The notes beneath the pieces are model-generated. The model worked only from the letters and a program-made list of their open reading frames with translations. It had not been told where the DNA came from and searched no databases. DNA of 64,000 nucleotides from NCBI GenBank assembly GCA_913060495.1, contig CAJXRP010000003.1:62001-126000 (forward strand). The letters are read 5' to 3'. The translations under genes and the position numbers were made by a program. This DNA comes from an uncultured Gammaproteobacteria bacterium (GTDB lineage: Bacteria > Pseudomonadota > Gammaproteobacteria > Pseudomonadales > Pseudohongiellaceae). Of this stretch, positions 54,423 to 62,056 are shown piece by piece; position 1 is the first letter of the stretch, and each line of letters opens with the position of its first letter.

Positions 54423-54920
54423 ATGAGTAAACTTAAAATCACCGCCTGGATAGTAGGTCTAGTACTAGCCTCGGCTGTATTGTTCTATGTCTATACGGCT
54501 CCTTTCAATTACCAGAGGCTTCCGGGCGTCAGGATTGGAGGGCAGCTAACTGAACATCCCACGAACTGGAATACGATTGATGTAGACGGCGTTGTCTATT
54601 TGAAAATGGAGGGTTTCCCTCCGGTGGTAGTGAAAATATTCTATGCCACAGACGAGGGTGGCATCATCACCGCAACGCGTCCTGATAAGGGTTACTGGGC
54701 GAATCGCGTCAGAGAAAATCCGAATGGTTGGATTCGCTTCGGTGATGAAACCTATGCGCTACAGGCAACGGAAATCTTCGGCGATGCACGACTTCCAATG
54801 CTAGAGGCCTACGGAGCAAATAACGGTATGCAGATGCGTTACGATTTCGATGACGAAATCGTTGTTGGGCAGAACGAGCCTCTACACACCTGGGAAGTAT
54901 TTTACTGGACGACGCGCTAG
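54423..54920 (+). CDS. Membrane-anchored split-barrel-like protein
   Basis: A 165-residue protein with one transmembrane helix (ITAWIVGLVLASAVLFYVY) and a beta-rich periplasmic domain. RIGGQLTEHPTNWNTID, GVVYLKMEGFPPVVVKIFYA and NPNGWIRFGDETYALQATEI follow the same pattern as the protein at 25274-25834. The split barrel of PNPOx-type flavin proteins is the likely fold. The cofactor and substrate are unknown. An ATG at 54372 would add 17 residues without signal features and is not chosen. A very long hairpin follows. Confidence 0.6.
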   Translation: MSKLKITAWIVGLVLASAVLFYVYTAPFNYQRLPGVRIGGQLTEHPTNWNTIDVDGVVYLKMEGFPPVVVKIFYATDEGGIITATRPDKGYWANRVRENPNGWIRFGDETYALQATEIFGDARLPMLEAYGANNGMQMRYDFDDEIVVGQNEPLHTWEVFYWTTR

Positions 54921-54930
54921 TAGAATTTCT

Positions 54931-54986
54931 CTAGCAATAAAAAAGCCTTACCCGTGAATAGCGAGTAAGGCTTTTTTTATTGCTAG
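54931..54986. terminator. Long bidirectional terminator
   Basis: CTAGCAATAAAAAAGCCTTAC pairs with the matching downstream arm (21 bp with a one-base bulge; arms 54931-54951 and 54965-54986), with A and T runs on either side giving U tracts on both strands. It separates the split-barrel gene from the convergent TonB receptor gene. Confidence 0.88.
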
Positions 54987-55002
54987 ATTTCTTAAGAAGA
55001 TT

Positions 55003-57192
55003 CTAGAAGGTCGTTTGCACACTTAATGTCCAACGACGATAGCGACTACTGCAGGAATCTTGAATCAGTGCAAGTGAGCCGCCGATGGTGGTTCCATCGA
55101 AGCGCTGACGGTAACGACAGCGAGATGCATCGAGAGTATTGTCAGATTCAAGCCGAAAGGTCCAATCATCGAACCAAACTTTAGAGACAAACAAGTCCAA
55201 AGAGCGCTCCCTGTCATTGCGGGTGATCGTTTGAATGTCGATGTCGTAGTTACCACCCCAGATAGAGTGACTGTAATCGATGCCGTAGCTTAGTCCAAGG
55301 GGAGTAATATCATGTCGGAAGTTAATGCCAACGAAACCGCGGCCGCCGACACGCTGCTCTGTCAGCAAAAATGGATCGGTGATTTCTGAATCGAATAAAC
55401 CGACCGTTATTCCTAAGATGGCATCCGGCAGATTTAGTCGGCCTAGTCGGATGCTTGCTCGGTTAAACATACTCCAGCGTTTGGCTGGTGCAACATTTCC
55501 CGTTGCTGACAGCGGTTGGGCTGGGTCGATGGTGGCATTGATTCTGCCAATGTAATTATCGATGTCCGTATGAGCGATGCTACTAGATAGTACGCCGCCA
55601 TCATTTGGCAGCCGATATTCCAATTCAGCTTCATAGCTCCAGCTGGTTTGGGGTTCAAGCTCAGGGTTGCCAGCGAGGGCGTTCAAATCTCGATCGTCCT
55701 CATTTGTGGTGGCTGCGAAGCTGGAAAAGCTCAGCTGCGAAACACTTCTTTCAATCGTTGCGCGAAAGCGAAAGTTGTCGGTAATGTTGAAGCGATAATC
55801 TAGAGAGGGTCTCCAGAACTGAAAGTCTCTGGTTTTATTTACCGCTCCGCTTTGCGATATTTCCGATGTCTCGTACACGATGCTGCTCTCAAGAGAGCTG
55901 CGATCGCTTAAGGTCCAGTTATGAAAGGCGAAGCCTTCGTAACGAATCTCCTGAACCTCGGTTCCAGGGTTGGAGATCGAAGGCAGTGGCGATAGACCAC
56001 CAACACTAGCTGAAGGTGGCTCGGAGCCAGAGCTACTGCCAATCAGCAGGCTGGATTCGAGCTGCGTGTCTGCTCGCTCGAAACCTACCCGCAAGGACTG
56101 GGCATCAGTTAGCGAAAAGTTGTAGTTGGTCTGAACGATGAATTCTTTGCGTTCGCTTCTGGAATCGATAAAGAGATTCTTACTTAATCCCACATCAGCA
56201 GGATCGGCTTCGAAACGTTCTCGTACAGAGTTACGAATCTCATCATTGGCTAGGAAAAGAATCGACAGGCGGGAGCCGTCGTCGAAGTTGTATTCGTAGT
56301 CGCCGCCGAGTTCCCAATTACTCTGCTCGTTCTCAATTTGCTCTTCTTGAGTGCTATTGACCACGCCGGCATCGGTGAAGTCTACAAAGTCGCGATGAAT
56401 GGGGCGAGAATGATCTCCATCGCTAAGTAGAGCATTTAGCTGCATGCGATGGGGGCCGGTGTTATAACTCATGTTAGTCGAAAAGCTCTGCTCATCCTGA
56501 TCCCGTATATCTGTTTGGAACAGGGTGCCTAAGAGCTCGCCATCGGGTCCGAGTCGTACTTCTCGATTGTCACGGTTCTCGTAATTGGGGCGAGAACGCA
56601 GATTGACCAGCGCTTGAAAATTTCCAACTTGTTGAGACCAGGCTACGGAGCCGCCGGTTTCGAATGTATCATCGTGATTGAGTCTATTAATCAATTCTAC
56701 TGTTGTGCTCGATCTAGATTGCGCAGCAACCAGAATGACATTAATAACTTCGCTGGCGCCACGTACATTTAGCGCGCCGCTAGTGTCACGAATGATTTCT
56801 ATCCTTTCGACTTCCGCTGCGGTGATGCGCACTAGCTGGTCTGATGCAGAGTTGCCTTTGCCTGCTATGCGTTGTCCATTGATTAGTAGGTTGCCGCCGG
56901 TGCCAAGACCGCGATCGCCACCCCCACCGCCGCCACCGCCCCGTAAAGAGACGCCAGGAATGCGGTCCAACATGTCTTTGGCAGTAACTGGACTGTATTG
57001 AACAAAGAACTCGGAGGAGTAGACTAAAGTAGAGTTGGCACTTTCATCGGCGGCAGTGGTGTTTTCGAGCACAGTTCCATCCGCCAATGGCTGGACTGGA
57101 GTGCTCTCCTGAGAGAAGCCGTTCTGCGCGCTGATTAAGAAAAGGAAAAGACTGAGTCGAGCGGGTCGAGTGAGTCGAAATGGGAACTTCAT
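55003..57192 (-). CDS. TonB-dependent receptor with Gly-rich plug
   Basis: A 729-residue complete receptor. Signal peptide ends AQNGFSQ; a TonB-box-like STLVYSSE follows; plug motifs are TAKDMLDRIPGVSLRG, an eight-Gly run, LLINGQRIAGK and IIRDTSGALNVRGASEVINVIL. The barrel ends RRWTLSVQTTF with terminal Phe. It is the paralog of the truncated receptor at the left edge: both share STxxY, TAKDMLDRIPG and the polyglycine insertion. The Gly run sits between the first helix of the plug and the strand holding INGQR. Ligand unknown. Confidence 0.92.
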   Translation of the reverse strand: MKFPFRLTRPARLSLFLFLISAQNGFSQESTPVQPLADGTVLENTTAADESANSTLVYSSEFFVQYSPVTAKDMLDRIPGVSLRGGGGGGGGDRGLGTGGNLLINGQRIAGKGNSASDQLVRITAAEVERIEIIRDTSGALNVRGASEVINVILVAAQSRSSTTVELINRLNHDDTFETGGSVAWSQQVGNFQALVNLRSRPNYENRDNREVRLGPDGELLGTLFQTDIRDQDEQSFSTNMSYNTGPHRMQLNALLSDGDHSRPIHRDFVDFTDAGVVNSTQEEQIENEQSNWELGGDYEYNFDDGSRLSILFLANDEIRNSVRERFEADPADVGLSKNLFIDSRSERKEFIVQTNYNFSLTDAQSLRVGFERADTQLESSLLIGSSSGSEPPSASVGGLSPLPSISNPGTEVQEIRYEGFAFHNWTLSDRSSLESSIVYETSEISQSGAVNKTRDFQFWRPSLDYRFNITDNFRFRATIERSVSQLSFSSFAATTNEDDRDLNALAGNPELEPQTSWSYEAELEYRLPNDGGVLSSSIAHTDIDNYIGRINATIDPAQPLSATGNVAPAKRWSMFNRASIRLGRLNLPDAILGITVGLFDSEITDPFLLTEQRVGGRGFVGINFRHDITPLGLSYGIDYSHSIWGGNYDIDIQTITRNDRERSLDLFVSKVWFDDWTFRLESDNTLDASRCRYRQRFDGTTIGGSLALIQDSCSSRYRRWTLSVQTTF

Positions 57193-57346
57193 GCTACTCC
57201 TAAAAATACTGCTCAGGCTGAAAAAGAGGACTTTAGCAGATATAGCGTCTGCAATGCATATGTAGACTATGGGATCCCGAAATTAAACGACAAATCGCCA
57301 GCAGTCTATGGTTTTAGTTGTGTTAGCTGTACTAAAACCCAATTTT

Positions 57347-57736
57347 TCAGGGATTATTGCTGGGATTGGGGCGAGTTAGCAGAAAACTGATACAGCCGAC
57401 AAATAGCATGCCGGTGAAAGCGATTACTCCAGCTGGGCTGTCGTTTAGAACGATCATTAGCCAGCTTACAGCTATGACTGTCACGGCGAGAATTTTCGCG
57501 GGCTTGGCGATCGCTTTATCGCGATACCAATCACGTAGGCCTGGGCCAAAGTGCTTATGGCGTAGTAGCCACCATTTGAACTTACTCGATGCGTGAGAAC
57601 CAGCCCAAATAGCAACAAGTAGGAAAGGGGTTGTAGGTAAGATCGGCAAGAAGGCGCCTGCTAGGCCAATTGCTAACGTAACATAGGCTAGTATAAGCCA
57701 AAGTATCTTTTGCCAAGTAAACCGTTTTTTTGTCAT
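57347..57736 (-). CDS. DUF454 (YbaN) family inner-membrane protein
   Basis: A 129-residue protein with three or four hydrophobic segments. LGLAGAFLPILPTTPFLLVAIW-like motif (seen as GAFLPILPTTPFLLVA) and RWLLRHKHFGPGLRDW-type pattern (WWLLRHKHFGPGLRDWY) are those of DUF454/YbaN. Function is not established. It lies seven bases after the SirB2 gene, probably in one transcript. Confidence 0.85.
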   Translation of the reverse strand: MTKKRFTWQKILWLILAYVTLAIGLAGAFLPILPTTPFLLVAIWAGSHASSKFKWWLLRHKHFGPGLRDWYRDKAIAKPAKILAVTVIAVSWLMIVLNDSPAGVIAFTGMLFVGCISFLLTRPNPSNNP

Positions 57737-57743
57737 AGATTCA

Positions 57744-58139
57744 CTAGATCAATTGTAGCCAGCTAGCTGGATGATGAGCTATGGCTACTCCAATGATATA
57801 GCTAAAGGTTGTGATGGCTAGGATAAGAAATAGTATTTTCCCCGCCTTGCTCGGTGCTCGTTTAATTGCCAATGTACCAAAGCCAATATAGAACACTAAG
57901 GCAATAACCTTGGCGAGTATCCAGTTTTGGTTGCCAGGGTGTTGACCAAGGATAATCATTAATAGAACAGCACTCGTAAGTAGCAGTGTGTCGACAATAT
58001 GAGGCGTGATTTTTACCCAGCGTTGTTGTAATAGTGTTGAAGAGTTTATTGCCCACCAAGCTCTGATCGCGAAACCGGCGAGGCTCAACATCGCTAGCGA
58101 CATGTGTAAGTTCTTTATTGGTAGGTAGAGGTCTTGCAT
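57744..58139 (-). CDS. SirB2 family membrane protein
   Basis: A 131-residue protein with four hydrophobic helices. KNLHMSLAMLSLAGFAIRAWW, KITPHIVDTLLLTSAVLLM, ILAKVIALVFYIGFGTLAIKR and the His-rich VAIAHHPASW match the SirB2 family. Conserved His residues suggest heme or metal coordination, but the role is not known. It is linked to the DUF454 gene. Confidence 0.85.
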   Translation of the reverse strand: MQDLYLPIKNLHMSLAMLSLAGFAIRAWWAINSSTLLQQRWVKITPHIVDTLLLTSAVLLMIILGQHPGNQNWILAKVIALVFYIGFGTLAIKRAPSKAGKILFLILAITTFSYIIGVAIAHHPASWLQLI

Positions 58140-58254
58140 GGGATAGCCTTTTACTCTTTGTTCTTAAAATAATAGCAGGACAGTTGTGCCTAGTCTGCTA
58201 TCTATCCACGAGTGCCACAGCGCGGGTATGCGACGCCAATGGAGGCGAGAAGAA

Positions 58255-59418
58255 TTAGGGTTCTTTTGCCGGCGAGAGGAGCACAGGAACATAACGGAGA
58301 GCGAAGCAGAGAAATCCAGCTATCCACAATGCGCTAGCGCTAGTCAGTAGAAACTCACTTGCTAGGATAGAGGCGCCGACCCGGCTTAGCGCAGAAAGAG
58401 CGATCAGTATGATGGCTGCAGTGAGTAGGGGGTGGGCTTTGAGTGGGCGTCCCGTGTGGCCTAGCGCCGCTCTGGATGCGATGCTAATAATCATGCTGGC
58501 AACCGTCCCAATTGTTAGCGCATGTATTCCGGCAGACATCGATAAATAGCCAGCTTGGCCTAACCCAAGGACTAGAATGCCGACTGGTATCCATCCATAG
58601 GACAGATGCATCATCCAGACGAGCGGGTCGCTCAGGCAGCTAAAGCCCTTCCAGCGAAATAGCCGCCATGCTTGCAGAAAGGAAGTTACGATGGCAAGGA
58701 TCAACACTAGTCCATCGTTGGCAGAGACTAGTGTTGCCAGAAAGAAAACAACGAGAGCAAGTGTAGCAGCGGAATCAACATGGCCGAATGGCGCAGGAAG
58801 TTGACTATCAGTTAACCCGCTTTGCTGCTTAAGTAGCCAGTTCCTTGTGAACGCGGGAATAACACGACCGCCTATTAGATTGATCATGACCACAACTAGA
58901 AATATCTGTGACCAAAGAACTCGCTGTAGTATTGGAGATTGTGTATGCAGAGTGAAATGGTAGAGGGATTCAAGAACCAAGAACACTAGCAAGATAGCCA
59001 GCACCTTGTAGTTGCGACTGTTTGAGCTCGAGACAAGCTCTCTTGTCATGAGTGCGAGCAAGAAAAACCAATAGAAAATTCCAGCGCCAGCGGCTAACAG
59101 CGGTACGACTAAACCTGATCTTGCCAGCAGCCAACTTAAGCATAGAATCACTAGCGGCCAGCCCTGAACCTGTGGCCTTCCAGTCCAGGTTGCGACAGCA
59201 GTAAGCAAGAAGCCTGCAATTGCAGCGCCTGCGAATCCGATAGCCATCTCGTGCCCATGCCAATAGATAGGATTTACGGCTGTCGAGACAGTGAATAGTC
59301 CGTTCCAAATAGCAAACCACAGTGCAATGTGGATTAACGCCTGCAACACCACCAACATAAAAAGCGAGCGAAAGGCGAAACTAAAAATAAGCGGCATGGT
59401 CATTGGCATTGACTTCAA
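58255..59418 (-). CDS. NnrS family heme-copper membrane protein
   Basis: A 387-residue polytopic protein with about 12 hydrophobic segments. Family signs: NPIYWHGHEMAIGFAGAAIAGFLLTAVATWTGRP-type region (pieces: WHGHEMAIGF, AIAGFLLTAV), RVIPAFTRNWL and ALTIGTVASMIISIASRAALGHTGRPL in pieces. NnrS proteins protect against nitric oxide/nitrosative stress and bind heme and copper. No denitrification genes are near. Confidence 0.88.
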   Translation of the reverse strand: MKSMPMTMPLIFSFAFRSLFMLVVLQALIHIALWFAIWNGLFTVSTAVNPIYWHGHEMAIGFAGAAIAGFLLTAVATWTGRPQVQGWPLVILCLSWLLARSGLVVPLLAAGAGIFYWFFLLALMTRELVSSSNSRNYKVLAILLVFLVLESLYHFTLHTQSPILQRVLWSQIFLVVVMINLIGGRVIPAFTRNWLLKQQSGLTDSQLPAPFGHVDSAATLALVVFFLATLVSANDGLVLILAIVTSFLQAWRLFRWKGFSCLSDPLVWMMHLSYGWIPVGILVLGLGQAGYLSMSAGIHALTIGTVASMIISIASRAALGHTGRPLKAHPLLTAAIILIALSALSRVGASILASEFLLTSASALWIAGFLCFALRYVPVLLSPAKEP

Positions 59419-59598
59419 TCCCTGTTCTGTCGATTAAGAAACTAACGAGGTAAGAAAAATCAAGATCGGACCAGAGACTGGGATAGAATTTTCGTAATGG
59501 GCCAGTGCTATGGCGGCAGCTAGAACTTTTTTAAGTAGGTGGAGTTCAGGATGGAATCAAAGCGCTCTGAGCTCTTCGATTCCTCCTGATCTACATAT

Positions 59599-60231
59599 CT
59601 ATTTCTGAAGAGTGTTGATGTAACTCACTACGTTAATGACAGCCTGATCGTCTCTCAAGGTTTTTGACATGGCAAGCATTTGGCTTCCGTAAGTGTCTTC
59701 CGAATGTGCTCCTCGAAAACCTGCGCGGAAATTTTTGATCTGCGTAATCATGTACCAATCATTTTGTCCGGCTAGAGCGGGCGCGCCCAGTGCTTCGTTG
59801 CCTTCTGCGTTAGCTCCGTGACAGGAAGCGCAGCTTTGATAGGCGGTGCGTCCCTGATTTACATTGCCGTCGACGGTAATCTCAGCAGCTACGTATTCCC
59901 ATTCGCCTACCCAGCCTACGATATCGTCAATGCTTTCATCGCTGAGTTTTGCTGCCATGGGCTGCATGGCGATGCCTTGAATATCTTCTGCATGTGTTCC
60001 GCGAATTCCTGCGCGAAAATTTTCTAGTTGGCGTTTTAAGTACCAAGCTTCCATGCCTGCGAGTCGAGGGGCCTCGATGGCGATATTGCCTATACCTTCA
60101 GCGCCGTGGCAGGTGGTGCAGTAGCGGTCGTCCATTGAGGCTTCCACTCCTACGTCTCCTTCGGCTGCCAATGAAACCGTACTACATAGAGCGGATAGGA
60201 CTACTGTTGTTGCTGTGATAAGTTTTTTCAT
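59599..60231 (-). CDS. Periplasmic diheme cytochrome c (c4-type)
   Basis: A 210-residue protein with signal peptide and two cytochrome c domains in tandem: CTTCHGAEGIGN and CASCHGANAEGNEALGAP, each with a distal Met region (GIAMQPMAAKLSD, GSQMLAMSKTLRD). The domains share AGxxxWYLKRQLENFRAGIRG and AGQNDWYMITQIKNFRAGFRG. The start ATG overlaps the stop of the amine oxidase by four bases (ATGA), so translation is coupled. It may take electrons from that oxidoreductase or from the PQQ dehydrogenase nearby. Confidence 0.9.
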   Translation of the reverse strand: MKKLITATTVVLSALCSTVSLAAEGDVGVEASMDDRYCTTCHGAEGIGNIAIEAPRLAGMEAWYLKRQLENFRAGIRGTHAEDIQGIAMQPMAAKLSDESIDDIVGWVGEWEYVAAEITVDGNVNQGRTAYQSCASCHGANAEGNEALGAPALAGQNDWYMITQIKNFRAGFRGAHSEDTYGSQMLAMSKTLRDDQAVINVVSYINTLQK

Positions 60232-61802
60232 GCTGGTTCTGATCTCACTCGTTGATCTAAGTCTGCTAATGCGTAATGAGCCGATTGAATAGCACTTTCC
60301 ATCCATGCAGAGTGCTGCGTGCTCTGGTCACCAATTAAGTAGTGACGACCATTTACTGGCTTTCGAAGAGTTTCATACATGGCCTCTTCTTTTTCGGACC
60401 AGCCGCCTCTAACTCTGGCCCACCTAGGTGCGCAGCCGAGCATGTGATTCATTCGATGCCAAGCGATAGTGATAGGCTTCTCTGCCATCTCACGATAGTT
60501 AGGATGAACTTTCTCGCCAGCTGCAAGAAAGTCTTCGATTCTATCTTCTTGACTCATTTCAGTGTAGTTGGCACCGCCAAAATTGTAGGCAGCGAGTACT
60601 ACGCCTTTCTTGCCGTGAATATTATGCGGTGGATACCAAATTTGAGCTGAAGGTGCATTAACCCAGGTAATACCCCCGTAAATATTTTCCTTCTCCCAGA
60701 AACGTTCCTTGGCCTGAAAAGCCGCTTTGTAAGCCTTGCCGCGGCGTATGTAATTTAACGCCTCAGAGTAGTCGTCAGGAAAGTTGTTAGGTATGCCGCT
60801 CATCAGATGGCTAGGAATACAGTTGAAACAGTAGTCAGCTTTCAAAACTTCAGTGACGCCATTTTGTTCATAGGCGACTTCGACGCCGTCGTCTTTCACC
60901 ATCACTTCCGTTACCGGGGCGCGAAATTTAATTCGGTCTCCAAGTCGATTAGCGAATGCATAAATAATTCTATCCATCCCGCCGACCGGCTGCATAAGAA
61001 GTGGGCCGCTACCTGTTCCTTCTTGGGTGGTAACCATCACGTTGCCAGCTAATCGTGTCTTTAGCAGGTCGCGCAGTGCTATCACATCTCTCTTGGTGCC
61101 GTGATCGAGGAAACCCCCTGAACCATAACCGGCTCTAACGGAGCCTTTGTAGAGCATGTCTTCATTCAGGTCGCCGAAGCTACGTAGCATGCCTAAGAGT
61201 ATTTCCGATTCAGATTCGGTTAGAGAAGAATCTAGCTGCTCTTTGCCTAGTGATTTGGAAAGCATTTCAGAGATGAAGCCTTGCATGCTTGATGAGTAGT
61301 CGGTATTACGAACCGGCTTGCCGCCATTCATCGCGTCATCTTGTACCCAAGCTGTCTTGCTTTCGTTAACAAATACCTGCAGCTCAACTTCCAGCTCTTT
61401 GCAGTATTTCAGTACACTACTGTGAATGCTCGGGATGCGAGCGGCGCCTGCATTGAAGTACAGGTGTGGGTCGTCATCCCACTCGCAGCGCTGGTAATTT
61501 CCAATTTCATCGATGACGGTGCCGGCTCGAACAGTGAACATTCGTCCGCCAGGGCGGTGAGAGGCTTCAAGTAGGGTGCAGTCATATCCCGCTTTGGTTA
61601 GTTCCCAAGCAGTGGTAAGTGCAGATATGCCCGTGCCGAGTATCGCTACCTTTTTGCCATTATTGGCTTTTAGCGATATTTCTGCTGCCTGGCTGCTGCT
61701 GGGCATAAACCCCAGAGCTGCGCCGGCCTGAAGCACGGCTGACGTGCCGCCGTAGGCTCCCAGCAAATTTAGGAACTCTCGTCTGGATACCGGGTTAGTC
61801 AT
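60228..61802 (-). CDS. Tat-exported flavin amine oxidase-like FAD protein
   Basis: A 524-residue flavoprotein of the flavin monoamine oxidase group. NPVSRREFLNLLGAYGG is a twin-arginine signal. The FAD dinucleotide fold is KVAILGTGISALTTAWELTKAGYDCTLLEASHRPGGRMFTVR (pieces: ILGTGISALTTAWEL, EASHRPGGR), and the C-terminal FAD contact is YLIGDQSTQHSAWMESAIQSA (pieces: LIGDQSTQHSAWME). The ATG at 61802 follows AGAGG by eight bases. The overlap with the cytochrome c gene suggests it works as a dehydrogenase that delivers electrons to heme c, not O2. Substrate unknown. Confidence 0.87.
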   Translation of the reverse strand: MTNPVSRREFLNLLGAYGGTSAVLQAGAALGFMPSSSQAAEISLKANNGKKVAILGTGISALTTAWELTKAGYDCTLLEASHRPGGRMFTVRAGTVIDEIGNYQRCEWDDDPHLYFNAGAARIPSIHSSVLKYCKELEVELQVFVNESKTAWVQDDAMNGGKPVRNTDYSSSMQGFISEMLSKSLGKEQLDSSLTESESEILLGMLRSFGDLNEDMLYKGSVRAGYGSGGFLDHGTKRDVIALRDLLKTRLAGNVMVTTQEGTGSGPLLMQPVGGMDRIIYAFANRLGDRIKFRAPVTEVMVKDDGVEVAYEQNGVTEVLKADYCFNCIPSHLMSGIPNNFPDDYSEALNYIRRGKAYKAAFQAKERFWEKENIYGGITWVNAPSAQIWYPPHNIHGKKGVVLAAYNFGGANYTEMSQEDRIEDFLAAGEKVHPNYREMAEKPITIAWHRMNHMLGCAPRWARVRGGWSEKEEAMYETLRKPVNGRHYLIGDQSTQHSAWMESAIQSAHYALADLDQRVRSEPA

Positions 61803-61989
61803 TGTATTGCCTCTACTCTTTAAGATGCCCAATTCTACAGCTTGACGGGCGTGAGATAAAACTGAAAACACTCTATATGTGCGACAGTTTGTTACTTTGA
61901 TTTGACGTAAGGATTAAGCAGTTAGCCGAGTCCCTGGTTTCTGGTGTGGACGTTAAGAGTCAGCCTTACCAGCTGCGTAGATGAGCCAA

Positions 61990-62023
61990 TAAAAAAGGCG
62001 GAAGGATAAAAATCCTTCCGCCT
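61990..62023 (-). terminator. Rho-independent terminator of PQQ dehydrogenase gene
   Basis: A perfect 12-bp stem AGGCGGAAGGAT / ATCCTTCCGCCT with an AAAA loop (62008-62011) and six T on the minus strand, 34 bases past the gene stop. Confidence 0.9.
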
Positions 62024-62056
62024 CCTAATTTCTATCTTACTAGTCCGAATTACAGA

